A stretch of 64,000 bases of DNA from Deltaproteobacteria bacterium (GCA_018399745.1 JAGYNZ010000002.1:97826-161825); one strand, 5' to 3'. Positions 9,305 through 19,044 are shown, counted from the stretch's first letter. The notes: a model not told the origin generated them from the sequence alone. Numbers and translations: made by a program.

Positions 9305-9924
9305 TCCTGCTCTCAGACACCATTAAACAGGCCGTTAATTTTTTCGGGAGTGGCGGTGGGGTGATGTATCCCTTGCTTTTAGTGTCTTTGGTCCTCTGGA
9401 CCCTGATTATCAGAAAATCAAAGGAGTTGGTCACCAGCAGGCGCGAAGAGCAGGGAGTGGCAGAGTGCCTTTCTTCTCTGGCCCGAAACGAGCTTATCGG
9501 GGCTGAGTGGCAACGTGCCGTTATGAGGAACTTTTTGAGCTTGAGAAGCAGGGGTGGCGGCGATGATTTTGAGCTTATGAAACAACTCACCAGGGGAATC
9601 GTAACCAGGGTGGACGGATCCGTAAAGGCCATCCTGGTCTTGGCGGGAGTAGCCCCGCTCCTGGGACTTCTGGGAACTGTTGGCGGAATGATAACGACTT
9701 TCGATGTCATTTCCGGATTCGGGACTGGAAACGCCAGGGCTATGGCGTCGGGCATTTCAGAGGCCCTCGTCACTACTCAGACCGGACTGGTGGTGGCAGT
9801 CCCTGGACTGATCATCGGTAATTTGCTTCGGCGTAAGGTCGAAGGCGTCAAGAACAGAATGGATCTCTTTATGCGGGCACTGGTAACCGCCGGCAGAGAA
9901 GATCCAAGGTCTGATACCAATTAG
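9301..9924 (+). CDS. exbB: MotA/TolQ/ExbB proton-channel protein (second copy)
   Basis: VLAGVAPLLGLLGTVGGMITTFDVISGFGTGNARAMASGISEALVTTQTGLVVAVPGL. TTG start overlaps the stop of the previous gene (TTGA). Confidence 0.9.
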   Translation: MILLSDTIKQAVNFFGSGGGVMYPLLLVSLVLWTLIIRKSKELVTSRREEQGVAECLSSLARNELIGAEWQRAVMRNFLSLRSRGGGDDFELMKQLTRGIVTRVDGSVKAILVLAGVAPLLGLLGTVGGMITTFDVISGFGTGNARAMASGISEALVTTQTGLVVAVPGLIIGNLLRRKVEGVKNRMDLFMRALVTAGREDPRSDTN

Positions 9925-9933
9925 GAAGGTAGA

Positions 9934-10347
9934 ATGCAAGGCATTCGTATGCAATGGTCGAGGAAACGGGGAGAGGTTGCTCTTAACATGTCTCCGCTTA
10001 TCGATATGATCTTTATACTGCTTATTTTCTTTGTCGTGACTACGAGCTTTGTGAAGGAGTCCGGGGTAGATATCGAGAGGCCGGTGGCAAAAACGGCACA
10101 GCAGAAGACCAGCACCAATCTGGTCATCGGAGTTACCTCAGACAATATTGTGTACATCGAAGGGAGACCTATCGATGTACGTTCCGTTCAGTCCTATATG
10201 GAACGGTTCCTCATGGAGAATCCCACCGGATCGGTTGTGATCGCTGCGGATAAGAAGAGCCAGAGCGGCGTGGTGATCCAAGTCTTAGACGCCTGTCGAC
10301 TGGCAGGGGTCAAGAATCTCAGTATGGCCGCCAAATCCGAAGTATAG
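9934..10347 (+). CDS. exbD: ExbD/TolR biopolymer transport protein
   Basis: ALNMSPLIDMIFILLIFFVVTTSFVKESGVDIERP. Confidence 0.9.
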   Translation: MQGIRMQWSRKRGEVALNMSPLIDMIFILLIFFVVTTSFVKESGVDIERPVAKTAQQKTSTNLVIGVTSDNIVYIEGRPIDVRSVQSYMERFLMENPTGSVVIAADKKSQSGVVIQVLDACRLAGVKNLSMAAKSEV

Positions 10348-10384
10348 CAGGCAGAAACGGAATCGAGAGACCGGGATTCCCAAA

Positions 10385-11083
10385 ATGGTTCAAACAATAA
10401 ACAGTTCTCATGGACCTGGACATGCCCGATGGCTTGACATTGCCATTGCAGCAGGAGCGGCGGTAGGAATCAATGTGCTGATTTTTTTGTTCATTCCCTT
10501 TTTGTCCGAGGTCTCTCTGGATAAAAAGGCCAGCCAGCATATTGAGACCTTCAAGATCCAGACCAGCAGTATACGGGAGCGGGCGAAACCCATGCAGGAA
10601 AAACAAGAGCTGCCCAAGCCCAAGGAAATGCCCCGAATTCCGCCACCCAAGGCTATAGCCACCGGTTCTTTGCACGAGACCCCAGCCCGGCCACCGCAGA
10701 TGGAATTTGAAATACCCGAGTTCGAGGCGGCCAGTGGAAGTATGGAGTTCGGAACAATGGCATTTACCCCTCCTGCTCCGCCACAGACAGAATTTGACAT
10801 CGGACAGGTAGATAAACTGCCCCAGGTCATCAGCCGCATCCGTCCGGTCTATCCCGCTGCGGCCAAGCAAAAGAATATTGAGGGGGTGGTGGTAGTCAAA
10901 TTCAAGGTGACGACAGCGGGCACAGTGGAAAATGTTTCGGTGTTAAAGGCCAAGCCTGCTGGATATTTTGAAAAGGCGGCCATGGATGCGGTAAAGAAAT
11001 GGAAGTTCCAGCCAGGGATCGTGGAAGAAGAACCGGTGAATACCTGGATGACCGCCATGGTGAAATTTCGATTGGACTTTTGA
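10385..11083 (+). CDS. tonB: TonB-family energy transducer
   Basis: N-terminal TM, Pro-rich linker, C-terminal YPAAAKQKNIEGVVVVKFKVTTAGTVENVSVLKAKPAGYFEKAAMDAVKKWKFQPG. Confidence 0.9.
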   Translation: MVQTINSSHGPGHARWLDIAIAAGAAVGINVLIFLFIPFLSEVSLDKKASQHIETFKIQTSSIRERAKPMQEKQELPKPKEMPRIPPPKAIATGSLHETPARPPQMEFEIPEFEAASGSMEFGTMAFTPPAPPQTEFDIGQVDKLPQVISRIRPVYPAAAKQKNIEGVVVVKFKVTTAGTVENVSVLKAKPAGYFEKAAMDAVKKWKFQPGIVEEEPVNTWMTAMVKFRLDF

Positions 11084-11121
11084 AACGACAGGGCTGAGAG
11101 ATTTTTTAAAGGGAGAAACCT

Positions 11122-13917
11122 TTGATCACAACAGGATTTCGTTTGATTACATGTGCAGTAATGCTGTTTTTTATGCTCTATAGCAGTTTGGGCCTGGCAG
11201 GTGATGTGCTCGCGGACGATGGCGTTTTGTCAGGCCTGATTGTAGACAGGGATTCCGGAGAGGGTCTGATCGATGCCGGAATTGAGGTCCAACCCCTGGG
11301 GAAGAAGTGTTTTACGGATCTGGACGGCCGCTTCAGCCTGAAACTGCCTGAAGGCAAATATGATGTGCGCGTCTTTTATCCCATGTTCAATTCCAAGGAG
11401 TTGAAAAATATTGCCATAAAACCTGGCGAGATTCGGACCATTGAAGTTGCTCTCACTCCCCAGGAAGGCGAGATGGCCGTGGTCGAGGTAGTTGAGTCGG
11501 CTGAACGGGCTTCTGAGGCCACTCAGATTCTTCTCAGAAAAAAGGCCGCCGGGGTTACAGACAGGATAAGTGCCGAGGCCATTGCCAAGCTCCCGGCCTC
11601 CGACGCCGCCGAGATCCTCACCAAGGTAACCGGCGTCTCTTTGGTAAAGGATAAGTATGTGTATGTCAGAGGACTGGGGGACCGGTATGCCAAGGCTACC
11701 CTCAATGGTCTTCGCCTTCCGTCGCCGGAACCCGAAAAGAAGATTGTCCCAATGGATCTCTTCCCCAGCGAAACAATCAAGTCTATCAATGTAGTCAAGT
11801 CCTATACCCCTGACATGCCGGGTGAATTTTCCGGTGGTCTGGTCCAGATTGAGACCAGGGATCATCCCGATGGCTTTCAGTTAAAGGCCTCGCTCTCCAC
11901 GGGATATAATGACCAGACCACCGGTCGCGATTTCAAGACTTACAGAGGGAGTGACAAGGACTGGGCGGGTTTTGACAGCGGGTGCAGGGACATACCGGAT
12001 GTAATTCCTTCTGATTTCATCGAGCCCACTGGAGTTCTGGGTACTGGAGGTTATACCCCGGAGGAGATAACTGAATTTGGCCGTTCGTTTAAGAATATCT
12101 GGAACGCCAGGACCGAGACTGCTGATTTACCGATCGGTCTGGGATTTATGATCGGCGATAAGCTGGGCAGATTCGGCTATCTCGGAACCTTCAATTACAA
12201 GCACGAGTACCAGACCAAGACCAGCGAGCAGCGGACCTGGTACAACCTGGGCTACCAGGGCCGGCAGAATGTATATGCAGACTTTGATTTCGACACTTAC
12301 GAGGAGAAGGTTAACTGGGGCGGATTGCTCAACTTCGGATTTGAATTCAGTCCTTACCACAGGATGGCTTTCAAAAATTTTTATAACCGAAAGGCCACAG
12401 ACTCTGTTCGCGAATATGCAGGATACCATGAGACCTGGGGCGACGATATCTACGATCGACGCCTCAAATGGTCGGAGAATGATTTATATCAGGGTGAGCT
12501 GCGCGGAGATCACTATTTCGATGTTTTAAAGAGTGACGTGCAATGGCAAATAGGTTACAGCAAGGCCCAACTGGAAGAGCCTGACCAGAGGGAGGTGCAA
12601 TACTGGTGGGACAGTGAGTCCGAAACCACCCTGGCATGGCTGGACTCCACTCAGAGTGGAACCCGGTTTTTTGCCGATCTGGACGAAGACCGTTATGACT
12701 TCGGTCTTGACTGGAAGCTTGACGGGTCTGATATTTTCCGATTTCCGGTCGTCCTCAAGACAGGAATTTCCTATTACTGGCGGGAGCGGGAGTTCAACTA
12801 CCGCCGCTTTTGTATAACCCGGGGACCGGGGCAACTGGATTTCGATATTTTTGCCGATGCGGAAACGCTCTTTGCACCGGAACATTTCAGAGAACAGGAC
12901 GGTTTTCTCCTCAGGGAAGTTACCAGGCCTACTGACAAATATGACGCTACAGAGCGGAATGAGGCGGCATACGGCATGCTGGATTTCACTCTGTTCGACC
13001 GCCTGAGAGTTATAGCGGGCGTACGTGTGGAGGCCGACGACCTGGAGGTGGTCACCCTCAGTCCCTATACATTTAGGAGTGGAACCGAAGACAGGGCTGT
13101 CCTGGACGATGACGATACCTTCCCAGCGGCGAGTTTTGTATATTCGCTTACCGACAGTATGAATTTACGTCTCAGCTACTCGGAGACGGTTAACCGGCCG
13201 CAGTTCAGGGAGCTCGCTTCTTTTGAGTATATAGATGTGACGGAGACAGAGTCCGTAGTGGGCAATCCGGATCTCGTGACTGCCGAACTTGACAACTACG
13301 ATATCCGCTGGGAATGGTTCATTGGTGCAGATGAACTCTTGGCGGCCAGCTGCTTTTACAAAGACATCAGCCAGCCCATAGAGATTGTTCAACAACCTAC
13401 TTCCGCAGGCATGCGCCGTTACTATATAAATGCGGGCGATGGAGAAGTGACGGGCCTTGAACTTGAGCTGCGCAAACGTCTGGGTTTTCTGCATTCCTCT
13501 CTCGATAACCTGATGCTCAACATAAACTATACCTACACCGATTCGGAAGTAAAACTGGGACCTGACATGACCTCCATCATGACCAATGCTGAGCGTTCCA
13601 TGCACGGTCAGTCAGATAACCTGGCCAATGTGGTACTTGATTACACCGATCCGGATTTTGGTATAACCCTCAGACTTCTTTACAATTATGTTGGGAAGCG
13701 ACTGGACGTGGGTGCTGCTTACGGCCTGCCTGATATTTACGAAGAGGCAACCGAATGGCTGGACTTCGTTGCCGAAAAGCGGCTAGGTACATGGAAACTC
13801 AGGTTGGCCGCCAAGAACCTGCTGGATGAGGAGATCGAGTTCACTCAGGGAGGCAAGACTTACCGCAGATTCAAGGAAGGGGTCTCGGTCTCTTTCGGCC
13901 TATCAAAGCATTTTTAG
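11122..13917 (+). CDS. TonB-dependent outer-membrane receptor with N-terminal carboxypeptidase-regulatory-like domain
   Basis: Signal, GLIVDRDSGEGLIDAGIEV...TDLDGRFSLKLPEGKYDV domain, plug (DAAEILTKVTGVSLVKDKYVYVRGLGDRYAKATLNGLRLPSPEP), beta barrel ending SVSFGLSKHF. Predicted TTG start. Confidence 0.9.
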   Translation: MITTGFRLITCAVMLFFMLYSSLGLAGDVLADDGVLSGLIVDRDSGEGLIDAGIEVQPLGKKCFTDLDGRFSLKLPEGKYDVRVFYPMFNSKELKNIAIKPGEIRTIEVALTPQEGEMAVVEVVESAERASEATQILLRKKAAGVTDRISAEAIAKLPASDAAEILTKVTGVSLVKDKYVYVRGLGDRYAKATLNGLRLPSPEPEKKIVPMDLFPSETIKSINVVKSYTPDMPGEFSGGLVQIETRDHPDGFQLKASLSTGYNDQTTGRDFKTYRGSDKDWAGFDSGCRDIPDVIPSDFIEPTGVLGTGGYTPEEITEFGRSFKNIWNARTETADLPIGLGFMIGDKLGRFGYLGTFNYKHEYQTKTSEQRTWYNLGYQGRQNVYADFDFDTYEEKVNWGGLLNFGFEFSPYHRMAFKNFYNRKATDSVREYAGYHETWGDDIYDRRLKWSENDLYQGELRGDHYFDVLKSDVQWQIGYSKAQLEEPDQREVQYWWDSESETTLAWLDSTQSGTRFFADLDEDRYDFGLDWKLDGSDIFRFPVVLKTGISYYWREREFNYRRFCITRGPGQLDFDIFADAETLFAPEHFREQDGFLLREVTRPTDKYDATERNEAAYGMLDFTLFDRLRVIAGVRVEADDLEVVTLSPYTFRSGTEDRAVLDDDDTFPAASFVYSLTDSMNLRLSYSETVNRPQFRELASFEYIDVTETESVVGNPDLVTAELDNYDIRWEWFIGADELLAASCFYKDISQPIEIVQQPTSAGMRRYYINAGDGEVTGLELELRKRLGFLHSSLDNLMLNINYTYTDSEVKLGPDMTSIMTNAERSMHGQSDNLANVVLDYTDPDFGITLRLLYNYVGKRLDVGAAYGLPDIYEEATEWLDFVAEKRLGTWKLRLAAKNLLDEEIEFTQGGKTYRRFKEGVSVSFGLSKHF

Positions 13918-13932
13918 AAGAATTTAAAGAAA

Positions 13933-13961
13933 CTGTAATAGAACTGTAATCAAACTGTCAC
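13933..13961 (+). promoter_or_regulatory. Candidate Pho box upstream of the beta-helix gene
   Basis: CTGTAAT agaa CTGTAAT caaa CTGTCAC: three 7-mers with 11-bp periodicity, close to the PhoB consensus CTGTCAT-N4-CTGTCAT. Confidence 0.75.
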
Positions 13962-14005
13962 AAATGTCGGTCAAAATAAGGGAAATTACACAGGAGGTTG
14001 TTAAA

Positions 14006-15739
14006 ATGTTAAGAGAAACGATTTATCATTGGTCCTTAAAGACGATCCAGGGGTTTATGTTGGCCCTTGGTCTTATGTGGGCCGGAACTGCACTGGCGTT
14101 GGATGCCCAGGGTGACATTACCACTAACACTACCTGGGGAGAAGACGTTCAGCTTACAGGGGTCGTAACCGTGAAGGCCCCGGCGGTCCTCACCATCAGT
14201 CCGGGAGTTACGATTTACGGCAATGCCACGACTGCACTGATCATTGAGCGGGGGGCCAAGATAATGGCCATAGGGACCCCTGAGGAGCCCATCGTGTTTA
14301 CCAGTAACTCGATTTCCCCGACCAGAATGGACTGGGGGGGATTAGCCATCAATGGTTATGCCCCTATCAATAATGCAGGGGCATTCAGCTGTCCCGGTAA
14401 TCCCCCGAACGCGGTGGGTGAGGCGGGCATGGGCGAATACGGCGGTTGCGATCCTCATGACAGCAGCGGCATCCTGCGCTATGTCAGGATTGAGTACGGC
14501 GGATACAGGATGGACGGAGAAAACGAGTGGAATGCCTTGACTCTTCAGGGGGTAGGTGACGGAACCATCATAGAGTATGTACAGTGCCACATGAACAGCG
14601 ACGACGGGATCGAGTTTTTCGGTGGTACGGTCAATGCACGAAATATCCTGAACAGCGGCTGTGCCGACGACCACTTTGACTGGACTAACGGCTATACCGG
14701 CAAGGCACAGTTCATTGTGGCCCATAAGGCAGACGATGACGGTGACCGCGGTATTGAGGGGGATAACCTTAAGGCGGACAATGTCGCTCAGCCAGTATCG
14801 CATCCTACCGTGTACAACATGACCCTGGTGGGTAATGCAAATATTCCGGATGGCGGCGGCGAAGGCATATTGCTCCGGCGCGGGAGCGCAATGACTTTAA
14901 AGAACTCTATAGTAACCGGTTTTCAAAAGGCGGCCGTCGACCTGGATAATGAGGCCACTTTTGTGGGGATCAATACAGGGGATCTGGTTATTGATAACTG
15001 TATATTCTATGACAACCTGGACGGACAGAACTTCAATGCGGACGAAAGCGATGAAGAAGGTTATACGCCCACTGTTACGACGGGAGACTTTATTACGTCC
15101 ATAATGTCCTATAACCGAGTAGTTGATCCAGGGCTTGCAAGCACCTCTTTCCAGAGTCCTGATCTCAGGCCTGATATGTTTTCCCCCGTATTCGCCGGGG
15201 CCGCTGCCGTTCCTGCGGACGGATTTTTCGTGGAGAACGCGGATTTCATAGGGGCATTCGACTCAGAGTATGACTGGACCAAGGGGTGGACCAGCTTCGG
15301 AGGCAGTCTCCCCCGAATCCCTGTTCCCACAGGCTTCCACGAATACTGGTATTATCCACAAAACTATCCTTATACGTCGGCAAATCCCAGTTTGTCCAGG
15401 CCAATCAGTTTCGGATGCATGGATCGTGGCGAGCTGGATATACGCATAGGGCTACACTCATTTGCCAGTCCCATGGATATCTATTGCGGTTTAATGCTGC
15501 CTGATGGAATCATTTATACTATAGGCGAGAACATGCAAATTCGTGGACTATCGGATATGCAGCCCTGGAAACGCAGTCAGACACACTCGGTCTATGAAAA
15601 CATTCTCTCAGGAAGCGGCTTTTCCTGGCCTCATGGACTTTATGCGGGATTTGTTATGGCAGTCCCGGCCGGTACCAATGTAGCCACCATGGGTATGGAT
15701 GCCTGTGGATACTTCTGGGGATTTTTGCTGGCACTGTAA
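14006..15739 (+). CDS. Secreted beta-helix-like protein paired with TonB-dependent receptor
   Basis: Start moved from 13964 to ATG 14006 (AGGAGG site; signal MLRETIYHWSLKTIQGFMLALGLMWAGTALA). Repetitive VKAPAVLTISPGVTIYGN...WGGLAINGYAPINN...LRYVRIEYGGYR...NALTLQGVGDGTIIEYVQCHMNSDDGIEFFGGTVN. Confidence 0.75.
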   Translation: MLRETIYHWSLKTIQGFMLALGLMWAGTALALDAQGDITTNTTWGEDVQLTGVVTVKAPAVLTISPGVTIYGNATTALIIERGAKIMAIGTPEEPIVFTSNSISPTRMDWGGLAINGYAPINNAGAFSCPGNPPNAVGEAGMGEYGGCDPHDSSGILRYVRIEYGGYRMDGENEWNALTLQGVGDGTIIEYVQCHMNSDDGIEFFGGTVNARNILNSGCADDHFDWTNGYTGKAQFIVAHKADDDGDRGIEGDNLKADNVAQPVSHPTVYNMTLVGNANIPDGGGEGILLRRGSAMTLKNSIVTGFQKAAVDLDNEATFVGINTGDLVIDNCIFYDNLDGQNFNADESDEEGYTPTVTTGDFITSIMSYNRVVDPGLASTSFQSPDLRPDMFSPVFAGAAAVPADGFFVENADFIGAFDSEYDWTKGWTSFGGSLPRIPVPTGFHEYWYYPQNYPYTSANPSLSRPISFGCMDRGELDIRIGLHSFASPMDIYCGLMLPDGIIYTIGENMQIRGLSDMQPWKRSQTHSVYENILSGSGFSWPHGLYAGFVMAVPAGTNVATMGMDACGYFWGFLLAL

Positions 15740-15773
15740 TACTATTACTTGAAGTGATACAGACTTGCACAAC

Positions 15774-15819
15774 ACCGGAAGGGGGGTGCCTCTCCTCACG
15801 TGTATACCCCCCTGCCGGT
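15774..15819 (+). terminator. Strong hairpin downstream of the beta-helix gene, probable terminator
   Basis: ACCGG..GGGGGGT ... ACCCCCC..CCGGT; no long T tract, so only a probable terminator. Confidence 0.5.
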
Positions 15820-15918
15820 CTATTCAGACTGATTTCCTTGTAATAATATTTACTCTGTGCCGTCAAAGAGAATGGACAGAAATACGATTAAAAATCCCTG
15901 TTCGCGTTCATCTATAAA

Positions 15919-16329
15919 ATGTTTGAAGAAGTAAGTGCATCAGAGGAAAAAATATTAGTCGTAGAGGATGAAAAAGATCTGGTCAGTTTACTGGAATATA
16001 ATCTGGCGAAAAAGGGATATGTTCCTATGGCGGCCCTGGATGGACTGACTGCGTGTCGCATGATTGAAGAGAGACAGCCGGATTTGATTCTCCTTGATAT
16101 AATGCTTCCAGATTTGAGCGGATGGGAAGTTTGCCGGATCGTGCGCAACCACAAAAATGAAAAAATTTCGAATACCCCTATTATTATGCTTACCGCCCTG
16201 AGTGGCGATGAAGACAGACTCAGGGGCCTTAAGCTTGGTGCAAATTATTATATTTCCAAACCCTTTGAAATCAGAAATCTGTTACTTAACGTAGCGTCGT
16301 TGATAAGTGGCGGAAAAGGGCAACAATAG
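15919..16329 (+). CDS. Stand-alone receiver-domain response regulator
   Basis: ILVVEDEKDLVSLLEYNLAKKGY...LILLDIMLPDLSGWEVCRIV...TALSG...YYISKPFEIRNLLLNVASLIS; no output domain. Confidence 0.85.
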   Translation: MFEEVSASEEKILVVEDEKDLVSLLEYNLAKKGYVPMAALDGLTACRMIEERQPDLILLDIMLPDLSGWEVCRIVRNHKNEKISNTPIIMLTALSGDEDRLRGLKLGANYYISKPFEIRNLLLNVASLISGGKGQQ

Positions 16330-16435
16330 TTAAACATCCAGATTCAAGAAATCAAGATCATTAAGAATCAAGACCAGTGTGATTTCAAGTCATGTCTTGT
16401 TATGAATTCAGGAATCATTTGAGAGGTAAACACCA

Positions 16436-16936
16436 GTGAAAAAAATAGTGATTGTAACCAACAGATCAGAGCCGGATCACGGTTTATTAGGCTTGCTGTA
16501 TAATATGTTCCCCAATTGCGGGGTCAGTATTGTTCCAAGACATGTTGAGACTTTTGATGAGTTTCCTGCCGATTGCTCGTCAGATGCCTTTAAGGGTTAC
16601 AAGATAGGGACCAAGTATAATAGCAAGTATTTTTACTTATAGATGAACAGCCACATCGTACAGAGCTCCTTTATTACGAACGAAGACCTGAAGGCTACTT
16701 GATTCCAGCGGCAGGCGATACCAGATAAGCGAGGGGTCAACTAAGAAATTCAAAACCGGATTTGGCCATTCTCTATGTGTATCCTGATAGGGCTGATGCA
16801 AAGGATGTTTTGCCTGACATCAAGAGGCAAGATGCCCGCTGCTGGCCATTATATTTATATCATATCTTCAGCCTGTAAAGGCTATATAGCGGATTATCAG
16901 ACGCTCAAAGCGGATGACGAAGTCATGAGGCAATAA
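16436..16936 (+). pseudogene. Decayed receiver-domain gene
   Basis: MKKIVIVTNRSEPDHGLLGLLYNMFPNC... (68 aa) then, after a frame change, LLIDEQPHRTELLYYERRPEGYLIPAAGDTR*ARGQLRNSKPDLAILYVYPDRADAKDVLPDIKRQDAR, then another frame change to ...YIISSACKGYIADYQTLKADDEVMRQ. Confidence 0.65.
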
Positions 16937-17255
16937 TAGATTGAAGGAGTTACTCCTTGTAGTTTTCGGACTTCTATATTTGTTGGGCTTGATTGTGTTC
17001 CGTTTCAAATGCATCAGAGACCGAAATCCTAATACCAAACTCTTAATTGATTTATTGAGATGGATGAATGGGAAATAGATTTTGGATGCAACTCAGGGAA
17101 CACAATAAGATGATGAACAGAAACATGTATTGGTCATTGGACAACGGGTACCTCATGGCAATTATTTGTTGTTGATTCGTTGAGTACGAAAGCAGGGCCT
17201 TCACATCCTTTCCGACATGCATCTTGGGCAAACTCGGAAATCATCAGCTTGGATC

Positions 17256-19040
17256 TCATGCAGATGATTTGGGTAAATGTAACGCAAAAATGCTGCCCTT
17301 TCCCGGAGTGCTCTGAACAGATACGTGGCCGCCATGTGTCTGAGCAATGTGTTTGACAATGGCAAGACCCAGCCCGGTTCCTCCCATTTCCCGGCTTCGA
17401 GCCTTGTCTACCCGGTAAAATCTTTCAAAGATACGGGATAAATGTGTTTTTTCTATTCCGCAACCCTGATCACGTACGCTCACAATTATCTCTTTTTCCG
17501 CTTTAACTGCTTCAACCCAGACGTTTTTTTTCTCACCGCTATATTTAATGGCATTATCAATGAGGTTTACAAACGCATGTTCAAGGAGCGACGGATCGAA
17601 TTTTGCTACTATGTCTTCAGCACAAGTCAGCTTTACGTCTATTTTCTTGGTCATGGCACTGACTTCACAGACCTGGATAGCGGTTTCGAGAACATCCCTT
17701 AGTCTGCCCTCATTCAGTACGACTTCTTCTGCTCCAGTCTTCTGCTCAAGCTTAGAGAGTCTCAGGAGGTCATCAATAATGGCCTCAAGGCGATTCACGT
17801 GTTTGTCGATTATTTCTAAAAATCGTTCGGCATACTCAGGATTTTTAGCCGCGCCATCACGAAGAGTCTCCACGAATCCCTTAATGGCAGTGATCGGAGT
17901 TTTTATTTCATGTGATACATTGGCCACAAACTCACGCCTAATCTTTTCAAGTCTCAGAAGGCGTGTCACATCATTTAAAACTATAAGTGCGCCTATTTGT
18001 TTCCCTTCCGCATCACGGAGCAATGTGCCATGCCCGTTAAGAAAAAGCTCGCTGCCAGAAGAAGACAGGAAAATTTCTTTTTCAACCGCCTCTTGGCTGG
18101 ATAATACCTTTTTCACAAATTGCTGAAGAACCGTATTTCTTACCACTTCTTGAATGCTTCGGCCTTGTACCTCAGCAAAATTGCATCCGAACATCTCGGC
18201 GGCAGCGTGGTTCATGCTTAAAACCCGCTCCCCCATGTCCACGGCAATGACTCCTTCAACCATGCTGGAGAGCATGGCCTCAATCTCGTTTCGCTGCCGC
18301 CTCACCGTGTCAATATGTTCACGAAGCTCAACTGCCATCCGGTTCAGCGATTCGGCAAGGGCTCCAATTTCTTCGGATTCAGTAACTTGTGGTCTCAAGA
18401 GGATTTCACCGCGAGTGATGGATTCGGCCCAGATCTTGATGCGCTCTATGGGACGGGTAATGCTGCGAGAAACAAAGAGACTGAGTACCGCAGCAAATAA
18501 AGCTACTATAAGACCTCCAAACGCAATCTTGATCTTGATATTATTTAAAAGCAAATCTAAATCATTTACAGGGACTGATGTGCGGACAACCGCAAGGATG
18601 CGGCTTTTTTTCTTAACAGGTATTCCTACGTACATCATATCCTTTTCCAGGGTCCGACTGTGCCGTATGGATTTGCCTGATGGACCATTCAAGGCATCAA
18701 TGAATTCCATCCTGTCCAAATGGTTGTCCATGCCTGCCGGATCCCTCTCAGAATCTCCAACGACTTTGCCGGAGGGGAGTATTATGGTAATACGGGTTGC
18801 AGTAGTTTCGCCGATTTTTTTGCACAATCCGTCAACAGCCTTTTCATCTATGGGATCAAGATATTTTAAGACCTGTTTTTCAACAAACTGAGCTCGTATT
18901 TTGAGATCGGAAGCGGTTTGTTCAAGCAAAAAATGCTTCAAAGATGCAGATGTATACCATGTTGCAGCTATCAGAGAGATAATAGTGACCAATATATAGG
19001 ATGGATAGAGTTGCCAGAGCAGCCGTTTCTTTTTTTTCAT
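17256..19040 (-). CDS. phoR: Phosphate-type sensor histidine kinase (PhoR-like)
   Basis: Two TMs, HAMP, PAS, HisKA (FVANVSHEIKTPITAIKGFVETL), HATPase (NLIDNAIKYS, DQGCGI, GGTGLGLAIVKHI). Adjacent to phoB and pst. Confidence 0.9.
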   Translation of the reverse strand: MKKKKRLLWQLYPSYILVTIISLIAATWYTSASLKHFLLEQTASDLKIRAQFVEKQVLKYLDPIDEKAVDGLCKKIGETTATRITIILPSGKVVGDSERDPAGMDNHLDRMEFIDALNGPSGKSIRHSRTLEKDMMYVGIPVKKKSRILAVVRTSVPVNDLDLLLNNIKIKIAFGGLIVALFAAVLSLFVSRSITRPIERIKIWAESITRGEILLRPQVTESEEIGALAESLNRMAVELREHIDTVRRQRNEIEAMLSSMVEGVIAVDMGERVLSMNHAAAEMFGCNFAEVQGRSIQEVVRNTVLQQFVKKVLSSQEAVEKEIFLSSSGSELFLNGHGTLLRDAEGKQIGALIVLNDVTRLLRLEKIRREFVANVSHEIKTPITAIKGFVETLRDGAAKNPEYAERFLEIIDKHVNRLEAIIDDLLRLSKLEQKTGAEEVVLNEGRLRDVLETAIQVCEVSAMTKKIDVKLTCAEDIVAKFDPSLLEHAFVNLIDNAIKYSGEKKNVWVEAVKAEKEIIVSVRDQGCGIEKTHLSRIFERFYRVDKARSREMGGTGLGLAIVKHIAQTHGGHVSVQSTPGKGSIFALHLPKSSA

Positions 19041-19044
19041 AACT

